Part shown: positions 50,635 through 61,048 of the stretch, piece by piece
Position numbering within the stretch: the first letter of the stretch is position 1
Layout: every line of letters starts with the position of its first letter
Assembly (NCBI GenBank): GCA_938017825.1
Contig: CALIJE010000042.1
Span: 56,938-120,937, forward strand
Direction of reading: 5' to 3'
DNA length: 64,000 nucleotides
From: an uncultured Flavobacteriaceae bacterium
Lineage (GTDB): Bacteria; Bacteroidota; Bacteroidia; Flavobacteriales; Flavobacteriaceae
The notes under the pieces: model-generated
Seen by the model: only the letters and a program-made list of their open reading frames with translations
Told to the model about the DNA's origin: nothing
Database searches by the model: none
Made by a program: the position numbers and the translations under genes

Positions 50635-51246
50635 TTACTTAGGCTTTTTTTGTTTGTTCAGCTCATCTTGCAATTGCCTATTTATTTTTTGCTCCCTTTC
50701 CAAAGCCCGTCTTCTATGGTCTTCATATTCTACTTCGAGTTCCGAAAGGTTCGTGCGGGCCTCCTGAGTGAGCGAGTTACTCTTTTTGAACTTAAAGATA
50801 AAAAACAGTAAGGTTCCCAATAGGGTGGCAATGGTCGCCCATAAAATTGAGTTATAGGTGGCCTTGGACACTTGCATGCCCAAAAAAGACAAACTATCTT
50901 TTTCCTCGGTAACCGTGACAAGGTTTCCGGTAGTTTCCTCTAATTTCTTGTTCAATGAACTGATGGTGGTTTCATGACCAGCAATTGTCGTCTTCAATTC
51001 CCCCTCTTTCTTACTATATACCGCAAGGGTGTCCAATACATTTTGACGAAGTTTGTCTAAAGAAATCACCCGAACCACCTCGTACTTTTTTCCGTCGGAG
51101 CGGTAGTTGCCAGATTTTTTATATATGTATTCGAATTGGCTGGAAATTGGTCCTTTATCCAAAGATAAAAGTTCAGTTTCCTGTGCATAATTTAGGTTTA
51201 CCGTTAACAAGACGGCCAGCGCAAGCAATATTCTTAAACCTTTCAT
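50635..51246 (-). CDS. Secreted/membrane coiled-coil hypothetical protein
   Basis: Signal peptide; coiled coil, central TM (ILWATIATLLGTLLFFIFKF), second coiled coil. Confidence 0.75.
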   Translation of the reverse strand: MKGLRILLALAVLLTVNLNYAQETELLSLDKGPISSQFEYIYKKSGNYRSDGKKYEVVRVISLDKLRQNVLDTLAVYSKKEGELKTTIAGHETTISSLNKKLEETTGNLVTVTEEKDSLSFLGMQVSKATYNSILWATIATLLGTLLFFIFKFKKSNSLTQEARTNLSELEVEYEDHRRRALEREQKINRQLQDELNKQKKPK

Positions 51247-51437
51247 TTTAAAAATAGTTGGTAAGTGTTAATAAATAATAATTTAGAGCAGTCAAAAGTA
51301 ATTCAATAATATCAATTAAGAAAAAAAAACGGCTAATTGATGGCACAGCAGCAATCAAGCTGCAGAAAACATAGCTGCTCTTAAATTATATTATTGACCA
51401 AATCTAGGGAGGAACTATAGGGTCATTATTTAGTTGA

Positions 51438-52886
51438 CTAATAATAGGTAAATCTACGCACTTTTGCAATATATTTCGCAAGACGGATTACTTGATGTGA
51501 ATAACCAAATTCATTGTCGTACCAGATATAAAGAATAATATTTTTACCGTTTCGCGAGACCAAGGTAGCCATACTATCATAAATAGAAGGTGCAGAGGTG
51601 CCAACGATATCAGAGGATACCACCTCTTTACTTAAAGAATATTTAATCTGTTCGACCAAATCACCTTCTAAAGCATACTTTTTAATAATGGTGTTGATAC
51701 CATCAATGCTGGTTTTATTGTTGATTTCTAGATTCAATATAGCCAGTGAACCATTGGGTACGGGTACGCGTATCGCGTTAGAGGTGAGTTTGTCCTTTAA
51801 GCCTGGCAAGGCCTGGGTTACCGCCTTTCCAGCACCTGTTTCCGTAATCACCATATTAAGCGCTGCGGCACGGCCTCGGCGGTATTTGCCATGCATATTA
51901 TCCATTAGGTTCTGGTCATTTGTATAGGCATGAATGGTTTCTAAGTGTCCCTTCACAAGCCCTAGAGAATCATCTACCACTTTGAGGATAGGTGTAATGG
52001 CATTGGTGGTACAAGAAGCCGCCGAATATATCTTTACCTTATTCGGGTCATGCTCAGTATGGTTTACCCCATGAACAATATTTGGAATACCCTTGCCTGG
52101 GGCCGTTAATAAGACCTTTTCAACACCTTTTGATTTCAGGTGCAGTCCTAGCCCAGCTTTGTCCCGATAAACACCGGTATTGTCTATTACCAAAGCATTT
52201 TTGATTCCGTATTTAGTATAGTCGATTAGATCCGGACTTTTGGCCGATACCAAATAAACTGTGGTGCCATTAATGACAAGTGCTTTCTTTTTGACATTTA
52301 TGTTCACGGTGCCCATGAATTTTCCATGAACGGAATCGGTACGGAGCAGGTTAGCCCTTTTTTCCAAAATCGCCTCATTGATCGTTCCGCGAATAACAAT
52401 GGCTCGAAGTCGCAATTGATTGCCTTTACCGGTTTTTGCCATGAGTTCACGTGCCACCAAACGCCCAATTCTGCCAAAACCGTACAAGACCACATCTTGA
52501 GGCGTAATGTCTTTGGTTTTGTTCGCATTTTTGAGTTTGTCGAGTACGAAGGCCTTAACATCTGAATAGCCGGTATCGTCTGAATGGTATTCATAAGTGA
52601 GCTTGCCAATGTCTAATTTAGATGGAGGCAAGGGGATATCGTTAATGGCCCTTAGAATTTCCACGGAATCGAAAATAGAGATCGGTTTCTGAACAAATTT
52701 GCCCGCATATTCATGTAGGTTGATGATGTCGCTAACATTTTTGTCAATGACCTGATTTTTGAATAGCACAACCTCTATAGATTTGTCATACCATAAATCA
52801 CTGGTTAGCTTTATGAACTCGGTTGTCGCCTTTCTACGATCTGCCTGAAAAGCAAGTTCTTTTTCGTAGGAACTAATATTTGCCAT
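51438..52886 (-). CDS. gap: Glyceraldehyde-3-phosphate dehydrogenase, long form with N-terminal extension
   Basis: 482 aa; YGFGRIGRLVARELM, SAASCTTNAITPILKVV, WYDNEFGYSHQVI. Confidence 0.92.
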   Translation of the reverse strand: MANISSYEKELAFQADRRKATTEFIKLTSDLWYDKSIEVVLFKNQVIDKNVSDIINLHEYAGKFVQKPISIFDSVEILRAINDIPLPPSKLDIGKLTYEYHSDDTGYSDVKAFVLDKLKNANKTKDITPQDVVLYGFGRIGRLVARELMAKTGKGNQLRLRAIVIRGTINEAILEKRANLLRTDSVHGKFMGTVNINVKKKALVINGTTVYLVSAKSPDLIDYTKYGIKNALVIDNTGVYRDKAGLGLHLKSKGVEKVLLTAPGKGIPNIVHGVNHTEHDPNKVKIYSAASCTTNAITPILKVVDDSLGLVKGHLETIHAYTNDQNLMDNMHGKYRRGRAAALNMVITETGAGKAVTQALPGLKDKLTSNAIRVPVPNGSLAILNLEINNKTSIDGINTIIKKYALEGDLVEQIKYSLSKEVVSSDIVGTSAPSIYDSMATLVSRNGKNIILYIWYDNEFGYSHQVIRLAKYIAKVRRFTYY

Positions 52887-53032
52887 TAAAATTGATTTTG
52901 TTGTTATATTGGTGTTGCAAAAGTAATTATTTACTTAGGTTTTTGTTAGGGTTCCAACAAAGAACTCGATTAAACTATTTCTTTTTTCCCTGAATGTCTT
53001 TATTTAGAGGATACCATTTGCATCATAAAATA

Positions 53033-53060
53033 AAAAAAGCCCCATTATAGGGGCTTTGTA
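53033..53060 (-). terminator. Terminator-like hairpin downstream of the protease
   Basis: AAAAAGCCCCATTATAGGGGCTTTG. Confidence 0.75.
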
Positions 53061-53075
53061 AATCTTTAGGGACAA

Positions 53076-54467
53076 CTATTGGAATATCAATCGTTCTCGT
53101 TCACCATCTTCATTCAAAAGGGTAATACTAGTATCTCCATATTTCGATATTTGTTCAAATAGTATTTTCGCGTCTTTGATATTTTTAATGTCTTGACCGT
53201 CGACTTCGATAATAACTTTGCCTACTAAATCATACCTGTTGAACGCCAAAGGCACAGCTCTAATAATTACACCATTTTCGGTATCAAAATTCCTTTTTTC
53301 CTTTTTAGTAAGATTTTTCACCTCAAAACCAAAATTTTCAACTATCAAGGTTTGGGCTTCTTTAAGGGTCACGGGCAAAACCAATTGTTCACCGTCTCTT
53401 TCGATAGCAACATCAATTTTGTCACCTGGTCTTTTGCTCGAAACATAACCCGTAAGATCCGGAAAATTGCGAACCTTTATCCGATCAACTTTTTTGATAA
53501 TATCACCTTCCTTTAAACCGGCGTCCTGTGCCCCCGATTCGTCTTCAACTCCTGAAACATATACACCATCTATTTCATTAAGACCTTGTTCAACTGCATA
53601 GCGGGTATTTTTCCCGAAAGATTGAATACCTAGCACCCCTTTTTTTACATTTCCAAATTCAGATAAGTCGTCTACGACCTTCTTAGCGATATTGCTGGGA
53701 ACGGCAAACGAATAGCCTACATAAGAACCTGTTTGTGACGTAATAGCAGTGTTGATGCCGACCAGTTGCCCATCGGTATTTACCAAAGCGCCTCCGCTGT
53801 TGCCCGGATTTACAGCCGCATCCGTTTGAATGAACGATTGACCTTTTCCTAAATTTCTTGCCTTTGCGCTGACAATCCCAGCGGTTACCGTAGACGTTAA
53901 GTTGAACGGATTGCCTACGGCCAAAACCCATTCTCCGATTTTAGTGTCGTCAGAATCACCAAAGGTCAGATACGGGAGTTGTTCTTCAGCATCTATTTTG
54001 AGTAAAGCGATATCGGTCTTGGGATCTGATCCCACAAGTTCCGCATCATAGGTTTTATTGTTGTTCAAGGTAACTTGAAGTCTAGTGGCATTGGCAACGA
54101 CATGATTGTTGCTTACAATATACCCATCTGGAGTAATGATTACCCCTGATCCAGAACCAACTTGAGCGCGCTGTCCTTGACCAGATCCGTAGAAAAGATC
54201 GCTTAAACTTACCGGTCCGGAACTAATGCTCATATTTTTTACGTGCACTACGGCATTTACCGTATTTTGTGCCGCAAGGGTGAAGTCGACCTCATCGATA
54301 CCCGAGCCTTTGTTGGAGGTTGGCGAATAGTTTGTCAATAAAGTTTGGTTATCTTGATTTTCAGTGACTAAGGCAAAATTTTGCTTCTCGAAAAAAAGTT
54401 TATATGCTCCGAGTGTCAGTGCGCCAGCAAAGACGGCCACCATAAATAGACTGGCAATTTTTTTCAT
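53076..54467 (-). CDS. Do/DegP-HtrA family serine protease
   Basis: SNNHVVANATRLQV; DPKTDIALLKID; TDAAVNPGNSGGALVNTDGQLVGINTAI; PDZ. Confidence 0.95.
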   Translation of the reverse strand: MKKIASLFMVAVFAGALTLGAYKLFFEKQNFALVTENQDNQTLLTNYSPTSNKGSGIDEVDFTLAAQNTVNAVVHVKNMSISSGPVSLSDLFYGSGQGQRAQVGSGSGVIITPDGYIVSNNHVVANATRLQVTLNNNKTYDAELVGSDPKTDIALLKIDAEEQLPYLTFGDSDDTKIGEWVLAVGNPFNLTSTVTAGIVSAKARNLGKGQSFIQTDAAVNPGNSGGALVNTDGQLVGINTAITSQTGSYVGYSFAVPSNIAKKVVDDLSEFGNVKKGVLGIQSFGKNTRYAVEQGLNEIDGVYVSGVEDESGAQDAGLKEGDIIKKVDRIKVRNFPDLTGYVSSKRPGDKIDVAIERDGEQLVLPVTLKEAQTLIVENFGFEVKNLTKKEKRNFDTENGVIIRAVPLAFNRYDLVGKVIIEVDGQDIKNIKDAKILFEQISKYGDTSITLLNEDGERERLIFQ

Positions 54468-54600
54468 GGGATAGAAAAGTTTTTACAATTATGAATCATA
54501 AAATTAAGGCATTTTTCATGCCATTTTAAGTAGTTTAACGAGTTTTTAACGGCTAAAAATTCGTTAAATAAAGCACTATCTTTGTTGTTCAAAACTGAGC

Positions 54601-55386
54601 ATGCAACTTCCTTTTTATAAATATCAGGGTACCGGAAACGATTTTATCGTCATCGATAATCGTGCTGAAATTGTTCCGGTAGATGATAGGGATCTGATCT
54701 CTTTTTTATGCGATAGAAAACTTGGTATCGGAGCAGATGGACTACTCTTATTGGAAAATGCCCCTGGTGTCGATTTTAAAATGGTCTATTTTAATTCTGA
54801 CGGGAACGAGAGCAGCATGTGCGGGAATGGGGGAAGATGTTTGGTCGCTTTTGCCAAACAATTAGGCATTATAGATGTGATGACGACCTTCATTGCAATC
54901 GATGGCATTCATACTGCCTCCATAAACGATGACAATATTGTTCGTTTGAAAATGCAGGATGTTCCTGAACTTAAGGAAAAACCAGGCTATACTTTTTTGG
55001 ATACGGGCTCACCACATCATGTACAGCTGGTAGACGATTTGGAAAAACTAAATGTGCGTAAGGAAGGAGCCAAGCTCCGTTACGGACTATATGGGGCAAA
55101 GGGGAGCAATATTAATTTTGTGGAACCAAAAGGCCCTAATACCTTTCGGGTGCGTACCTATGAAAGAGGGGTAGAGGACGAAACTTTATCCTGTGGCACA
55201 GGCGTTACCGCCGTCGCATTGGCCATGCATCATGCCCAAAAAGCTACTTCCAATTCAATTTTGTTAGAGGTAGAAGGGGGAAATCTTGAAGTACAATTCG
55301 AAACCAATGAGACAGGGTATACCAATGTGTTTTTGGTGGGGCCTACACAATTGGTCTTTAAAGGAACGGTAGAATGCAAGAGTTAA
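54601..55386 (+). CDS. dapF: Diaminopimelate epimerase
   Basis: KYQGTGNDFIVIDNR; SMCGNGGRCLVAFA; LSCGTGVTAVALA. Confidence 0.97.
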   Translation: MQLPFYKYQGTGNDFIVIDNRAEIVPVDDRDLISFLCDRKLGIGADGLLLLENAPGVDFKMVYFNSDGNESSMCGNGGRCLVAFAKQLGIIDVMTTFIAIDGIHTASINDDNIVRLKMQDVPELKEKPGYTFLDTGSPHHVQLVDDLEKLNVRKEGAKLRYGLYGAKGSNINFVEPKGPNTFRVRTYERGVEDETLSCGTGVTAVALAMHHAQKATSNSILLEVEGGNLEVQFETNETGYTNVFLVGPTQLVFKGTVECKS

Positions 55387-55898
55387 AAGGCAACAAAGTA
55401 TACCTTAGGGCTCTGGAAATGGGAGATTTAGACTTCCTTTACCAACTCGAAAATGACACTTCCATTTGGGAAATCAGCGGTACGGTGACCCCTTATTCGA
55501 AGCATGTATTACGAAAATATCTAGAAAACGCTCACCGAGATATTTATGATGTGAAACAACTGCGTTTGGTCATATGTTTACATTCGGGGACAACGGTAGG
55601 ATTGATAGACCTCTTCGATTTTGACCCAAAAAACAAACGCGCTGGAATTGGCATTGTGGTATTGCGAGGCACAGATCGTAATATGGGTATTGGAAGTGAG
55701 GCCTTGGCCTTATTGATCGACTATGCCTTTTCAACACTTGAGATGCATCAATTGTTCGCAAATGTAGGTAAGCAGAACGAACCTAGCATTCACCTGTTCG
55801 AAAAGATGGGTTTTACCACGGTCGGTGTCAAGAAGGATTGGATTTATAGTAACGGAACCTTTTTCGATGAAATACTTTATCAAAAAATAAATAGGTAG
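55374..55898 (+). CDS. GNAT family N-acetyltransferase (RimJ/RimL type)
   Basis: NKVYLRALEMGDLDFLYQLEND...NEPSIHLFEKMGFTTVGVKKDW. Confidence 0.92.
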   Translation: MQELKGNKVYLRALEMGDLDFLYQLENDTSIWEISGTVTPYSKHVLRKYLENAHRDIYDVKQLRLVICLHSGTTVGLIDLFDFDPKNKRAGIGIVVLRGTDRNMGIGSEALALLIDYAFSTLEMHQLFANVGKQNEPSIHLFEKMGFTTVGVKKDWIYSNGTFFDEILYQKINR

Positions 55899-56945
55899 AT
55901 GTACATCAAAAAAATACTCTTGGCGGTTGTCGCAATTGGGCTGGTTATCGGAGGCCTTTTCGCCTATATGGTATATTCGGCCATTTTTACTCCGAATACC
56001 AATTTCGAACAGGATACACATGTAGTCTTCGTACGTTCGGATGCCAATTTTGCGGAGGTGAGAGATTCTATTGTTCCGTATCTCGAAGATATAGATACGT
56101 TCGAAAAATTGGCAGAACGAAAGGGATATACCGCTAATGTATACGGCGGTAAATATGTCATTCGCAAAGGGATGAACAATAATGAAATCATCAATTCGCT
56201 TCGCAGTAGGTTTAATAGTCCGGTGAAGGTTTCATTCAACAATCAGGAAAGGGTCGAGGACTTGGCCGGTAGAATTGCAGTTCAGCTCGAGGCCGATAGC
56301 ATTTCATTATTGACCGCCTTTAAGGATAAAGATTTTTTAGTTGCCAACGGCTTCGATGAAAATACCTGTTTGTCAATGTATTTGCCGAATAGCTATGAAT
56401 TTTTTTGGAATACTTCTGCTGAGAAATTTCGCGATCGTATGTTAAAGGAATATCGACGCTTCTGGACCCCAGCACGCGTTCAAAAGGCAAAACTGCAGGG
56501 GTTGTCACCTACTGAGGCAGTCTCCTTGGCGGCCATAGTGCATAAAGAAACCGCCAAAATCGATGAACGCCCAAGGGTAGCCGGGCTGTACTTAAATCGT
56601 CTTAAGCGAGGAATGCTTTTGCAAGCAGACCCTACTGTGATATATGCCCTAAAAAAACATACCGGCAATTTTGATCAAGTAATTAAGCGTGTGCTTTATA
56701 AAGATCTTGAAATTGATTCTCCTTATAATACCTACAAATATTCTGGAGCACCTCCAGGACCAATAATAATGCCCGATATATCTGCAATTAAGGCCGTTTT
56801 GAACCCTGAAAAGCACAACTATCTATATATGGTTTCCCATGTAGAAAATTTTGGCTACCATAAGTTCGCCGAATCGTTGGCGCAACACAACCAAAATAAG
56901 GTGCAGTATATCCGCTGGATTAATGAGCAGGGGGTAAATCGCTAG
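55899..56945 (+). CDS. mltG: Endolytic transglycosylase MltG
   Basis: AAIVHKETAKIDERPRVAGLYLNRLKRGMLLQADPTVIYAL...YNTYKYSGAPPGPI. Confidence 0.96.
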   Translation: MYIKKILLAVVAIGLVIGGLFAYMVYSAIFTPNTNFEQDTHVVFVRSDANFAEVRDSIVPYLEDIDTFEKLAERKGYTANVYGGKYVIRKGMNNNEIINSLRSRFNSPVKVSFNNQERVEDLAGRIAVQLEADSISLLTAFKDKDFLVANGFDENTCLSMYLPNSYEFFWNTSAEKFRDRMLKEYRRFWTPARVQKAKLQGLSPTEAVSLAAIVHKETAKIDERPRVAGLYLNRLKRGMLLQADPTVIYALKKHTGNFDQVIKRVLYKDLEIDSPYNTYKYSGAPPGPIIMPDISAIKAVLNPEKHNYLYMVSHVENFGYHKFAESLAQHNQNKVQYIRWINEQGVNR

Positions 56946-57054
56946 GCATCTTAACCTAATTTTAGAACATCTTAACTAAAAACACCCAGTTTTAACGAAA
57001 TCTTGGTGCACAACCCATATTGTCGGTCATATCTTTGTATTGGAATTTTAACTA

Positions 57055-57723
57055 ATGCTATCGGCTTGGTTTCTAAAATGGGTAGGTATGAGAAAATGTG
57101 TTTTGTTTTTCTGTGGTTTTATGGCCGTATTGCTTTTGGGAAGCTATGGTTTCAACTTTAGAGAGGTTACCGTCCCTCAAGAATTGGTCGTATGTGAGCC
57201 TATGGAAGTGCTGTACCCACAGCAACAAATAGCTTTTAATGCACCATTGGTGGCACCACCATTCTTGGGAAGCTCCTATATTGGGTTTAAGGAAGCACTT
57301 GCTTTCAAAGAATCTTCTGGTGACTATTTCAGAACCAATACCTTGGGATATTTAGGAAAGTACCAGTTTGGGGTAGGAACGTTGCAATTGATGGGAGTAT
57401 ATAATGCGTCACGATTTCTCAATGATCCTGCTTTACAGGAAAAAGTATTTTACACCAATTTATCGCGCAATAAATGGATTCTAAGAAAAGACATTTTGAG
57501 ATATACCGGAAAACGTATCGGGGGGGTAACCATTACCGAATCAGGTATGTTGGCCGCTGCTCATTTAGCAGGTCCGGGTAATGTGAAAAAGTATTTAAGG
57601 ACTTGGGGTAGAACCAATAAAAAGGATGCCAATGGCACTCAGGTTTCAAATTATCTAAAGTCATTTTCAGGCTACGACATGTCTTATATTTCGCCGGTTC
57701 GTAATCCAAAAATTTTGATGTAA
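57055..57723 (+). CDS. Membrane-anchored lysozyme-like hypothetical protein
   Basis: N-terminal TM; GFKEALAFKESSGDYFRTNTLGYLGKYQFGVGTLQLMG resembles an SLT/lysozyme catalytic-Glu region. Confidence 0.65.
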   Translation: MLSAWFLKWVGMRKCVLFFCGFMAVLLLGSYGFNFREVTVPQELVVCEPMEVLYPQQQIAFNAPLVAPPFLGSSYIGFKEALAFKESSGDYFRTNTLGYLGKYQFGVGTLQLMGVYNASRFLNDPALQEKVFYTNLSRNKWILRKDILRYTGKRIGGVTITESGMLAAAHLAGPGNVKKYLRTWGRTNKKDANGTQVSNYLKSFSGYDMSYISPVRNPKILM

Positions 57724-57784
57724 AAAATATAGATTGAAGATCTCGTACATTTTTTTGAAAATGTGCCAAATATGAGAATGTTCC

Positions 57785-57822
57785 CGTACCCCGTTCAATG
57801 ACACTTGATCGGGGTTTTTTAA
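57785..57822. terminator. Terminator-like hairpin
   Basis: ACCCCGTTCAATGACACTTGATCGGGGTTTTTT. Confidence 0.7.
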
Positions 57823-57831
57823 TTCTAGTGC

Positions 57832-58554
57832 TTAGGCCTGAATAATAAAAATTGCAGGGCGCTTGTGCAGTTCAACTGGCGATTTTTTCCAATCTCGGAG
57901 CGTTTTGGTTGCGATATATTCAGTAGGGAGTGTAATGTCGCATGCGATGCACAAATAGGTATGAGGTGATAGTATACGAATCAAATCTGCCAATAGCTTA
58001 TCATTTCGATATGGTGTTTCGATAAATAGTTGACTCTGATTGTTTTCTTTGGATATTTTCTCCAATCGTTTCATCGCTTTTTTGCGTTCATTAGAGTCAA
58101 TGGGCAAGTAGCCATTGAAAGCAAAATTTTGTCCGTTCATTCCGCTGGCCATTAAAGCCAAAAAAATTGATGACGGCCCCACCAAAGGCACGACTTGAAT
58201 GTTTTTTTCATGGGCAATTTTCACCACCTCTGCTCCAGGGTCTGCAATTCCTGGAGCACCTGCTTCCGATAGAACACCTACATCCCGGCCTTTAAGGCAC
58301 GGGTCTATGAAGGTAGGAATGGCTGCTGCTTCGGTATATTTATTGAGCAAAAAAAGATGAAGGCCAGCTTGCGATTTTCGAGGGCTTATTTTCTTAATAA
58401 ACCGGCGTGCGGTCTTTTCGTTTTCAACGATATAAGAATCGATATTCTCTACCGCCCTTTTGATCGAAATGGGAAGTACCTCCAGAGGTTCGGTTTCGCC
58501 CAAAGTCGTAGGGATCAAATAAAGTTTGCCAATACCGGTTTTGTTTTCAGCCAT
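57832..58554 (-). CDS. SAM-dependent methyltransferase, tetrapyrrole methylase/RsmI-like
   Basis: GVLSEAGAPGIADPGAEVVKIAHE...VVPLVGPSSIFLALMASGMNGQNFAFNGYLP. Confidence 0.92.
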   Translation of the reverse strand: MAENKTGIGKLYLIPTTLGETEPLEVLPISIKRAVENIDSYIVENEKTARRFIKKISPRKSQAGLHLFLLNKYTEAAAIPTFIDPCLKGRDVGVLSEAGAPGIADPGAEVVKIAHEKNIQVVPLVGPSSIFLALMASGMNGQNFAFNGYLPIDSNERKKAMKRLEKISKENNQSQLFIETPYRNDKLLADLIRILSPHTYLCIACDITLPTEYIATKTLRDWKKSPVELHKRPAIFIIQA

Positions 58555-59013
58555 CTATACCGCACTTAATTTTTGGGCTATTTTATCACATGCAATGTCA
58601 ATCAGTTGATATACTTTTTCAAACCCATCAACACCGCCATAATAAGGATCGGGTACTTCCTTGTTCAGCTCATCTGTTTCGTCTAGTAACAAACGAACTT
58701 TTACAATTTGCAACTTGTTTTGAGCCAGCGATATGATGTTTTTATAATTGCTACGGTCCATAGCATAGATCAAATCGAATTCATCTAAATCGCTCGCTTG
58801 TAGTTTTCTACATCTTTGTGCACTAATATCAAGACCATATTTAGCGGCAACTTCAATGCTTCGAGGGTCGGGCCTATTGCCGATGTGATACCCGCCGGTG
58901 CCCGCAGAATCTACGAAGAACCGATCAGGGTCTATTTTTGAGCTTAAAATGCCTTCGGCCAAGGGAGACCTACAGATATTACCGAGGCAAACCATCAATA
59001 CCTTGGTATTCAT
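58555..59013 (-). CDS. Low molecular weight protein-tyrosine-phosphatase
   Basis: VCLGNICRSPLAEG P-loop; EVPDPYYGG. Confidence 0.96.
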   Translation of the reverse strand: MNTKVLMVCLGNICRSPLAEGILSSKIDPDRFFVDSAGTGGYHIGNRPDPRSIEVAAKYGLDISAQRCRKLQASDLDEFDLIYAMDRSNYKNIISLAQNKLQIVKVRLLLDETDELNKEVPDPYYGGVDGFEKVYQLIDIACDKIAQKLSAV

Positions 59014-59019
59014 AAAATG

Positions 59020-60444
59020 CTATGAGAATTTTTTGGTAAGGTCTTCAATGTACTTTCTGAACTGTTTGTCGGTCTCAGCAAGATTGTCAACGGTTTTACA
59101 GGCATGTAGTACTGTTGCGTGGTCTCGTTTCCCAATTTGCGAACCAATGCTGGCAAGTGATGCCTTGGTGAATTTTTTTGCAAAGAACATCGCCAATTGA
59201 CGTGCCTGAACGATATGGCGTTTCCTTGTTTTGGATTGCAAAGTAGCGACATCCATCTCGAAATAATCGGAGACCACTTTTTGAATGTAGTCTATAGAGA
59301 CCTCTCGTTTTGTATTCTTTACGAATTTCTCTACTACTTGCTGGGTGAGTTCGAGGGTTACTTCCTTTTTGTTGAACGATGATTGTGCAATCAAAGAAAT
59401 GATGGCGCCTTCCAATTCGCGTATATTCGTTTTGATATGCTTCGCAACATATTCCACGATATCATCGGGCATTTCAACGCCATCGCGATACAGTTTGTTC
59501 TTTAAGATGGAAATTCGTGTTTCATAGTCCGGGTTTTGCAGCTCAGCAGACAGCCCCCATTTGAAACGCGACAGCAACCGCTGCTCAATATCTTGCATGT
59601 CAACCGGTGCCTTATCAGAGGTGAGGATAACCTGCTTTCCGTTCTGATGAAGGTGATTGAAAATATGAAAAAACACATCTTGCGTTCCTGATTTTCCGGA
59701 AAGAAACTGAACGTCATCGATAATCAGAACATCGATCAGCTGATAAAAATGTATGAAATCGTTTCTTGTGTTTTTCTTGACCGATTCAATATATTGTTGC
59801 GTAAACTTTTCGGCTGAAATATACAGCACGGTGCGCTCAGGATATTTGTCTTTTATTTCTACCCCAATGGCATGTGCCAAATGAGTTTTCCCAAGGCCCA
59901 CACCTCCGAATACCAATAGCGGATTAAAAGAGGTGCCTCCAGGTTTGTTCGCTACGGCCATTCCGGCGGAACGTGCCAAGCGGTTGGCGTCCCCCTCTAA
60001 GAAATTATCAAAGTTGTAGTTGGGATTTAGCTGTGACTCGATTTTGATATTGCGAATTCCGGGAATGACAAAAGGATTTTTCAACTCCGGGTTTTTCGAC
60101 TTGATCGGAACATCCATTTCCTGCGCCCCAAAATTACCTCGATTTGCGCTGGGTATTTTTTCGGTAAACGGCTCGCGATTACCATAGGTATTTTCCATCT
60201 TGATAATATAGACCAGCTTTGCCGTCTCACCCAGCTCTTTGGTCAATGCTACTTTAAGAAGCTTTACGTAATGCTCCTCTAACCACTCGTAGAAAAATTT
60301 ACTGGGTACTTGGATACTTAAGGCGTTCTCTGAAAGCTTAACTGGCTTAATTGGTTCAAACCATGTTTTAAATGCCTGCGGTTGAATGTTGTCTTGAATA
60401 AAAGCCAAGCAATTGCTCCATACAGATTCGGCAGTTACATTCAT
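59020..60444 (-). CDS. dnaA: Chromosomal replication initiator protein DnaA
   Basis: FGGVGLGKTHLAHAIG; IDDVQFLSG; SQIGKRDHATVLHACKTV. Confidence 0.98.
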   Translation of the reverse strand: MNVTAESVWSNCLAFIQDNIQPQAFKTWFEPIKPVKLSENALSIQVPSKFFYEWLEEHYVKLLKVALTKELGETAKLVYIIKMENTYGNREPFTEKIPSANRGNFGAQEMDVPIKSKNPELKNPFVIPGIRNIKIESQLNPNYNFDNFLEGDANRLARSAGMAVANKPGGTSFNPLLVFGGVGLGKTHLAHAIGVEIKDKYPERTVLYISAEKFTQQYIESVKKNTRNDFIHFYQLIDVLIIDDVQFLSGKSGTQDVFFHIFNHLHQNGKQVILTSDKAPVDMQDIEQRLLSRFKWGLSAELQNPDYETRISILKNKLYRDGVEMPDDIVEYVAKHIKTNIRELEGAIISLIAQSSFNKKEVTLELTQQVVEKFVKNTKREVSIDYIQKVVSDYFEMDVATLQSKTRKRHIVQARQLAMFFAKKFTKASLASIGSQIGKRDHATVLHACKTVDNLAETDKQFRKYIEDLTKKFS

Positions 60445-60646
60445 TATAAACTTTCGTATTTTTTGGTTAGCGACTTATGTTGTAGGTCAAAAAGGAGTAG
60501 GAGCGTACTCATTTTCGAAGCGGGACAAATATGTGAACAAAAATTCTAAAAAAAAAATGAAATACTATTGAATTTTCACTTTTTTTTCGCCATGTTCAAC
60601 AGAATTTTCCATCCGCTTTAAATATATCATTTTTACCGAAACTTTT

Positions 60647-61048
60647 ATGGACTTTAACAAAATTTCTTTTCGGGTACGTTATGCCGAAACTGACCAGATG
60701 GGAGTAGTATATCACGGCAATTATGCCCAGTACCTGGAGATGGGGCGAGTTGAATGGCTAAGGCAATTTGGGGTTTCCTACAAAAGCATGGAGGAAAACG
60801 GAGTAATGCTTCCGGTAATTTTCATGCGTATGAACTTTAAAAAATCCGCCGTGTATGACGACCTTCTTTCAGTACACACCAAACTCAAGAAAATGCCATC
60901 GGTAAAAATCGAGTTCGAGTTCGAAATTTTCAACGAGCAAGATGAACTCTTGGTCGAGGCCGAGGTAGCACTTGCCTTTATGGATATGAAAACGAATCGC
61001 CCGATCAAATGTCCTGATTATGTACTAGAGGCAATTTCTGCGAAATGA
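60647..61048 (+). CDS. Acyl-CoA thioesterase (4-hydroxybenzoyl-CoA thioesterase-like)
   Basis: RYAETDQMGVVYHGNYAQYLEMGRVEWLRQFG. Confidence 0.95.
   Translation: MDFNKISFRVRYAETDQMGVVYHGNYAQYLEMGRVEWLRQFGVSYKSMEENGVMLPVIFMRMNFKKSAVYDDLLSVHTKLKKMPSVKIEFEFEIFNEQDELLVEAEVALAFMDMKTNRPIKCPDYVLEAISAK

Noticed and set aside
51346-51380. CAGCAGC...AGCTGCAG...GCTGCT alternative hairpins downstream of gap
   Set aside because: Short arms and no clear T-run; may be a weak terminator but not distinctive enough
60445-60646. oriC next to dnaA
   Set aside because: No cluster of TTATNCACA boxes seen in the dnaA upstream gap; only one imperfect TGTGAACAA
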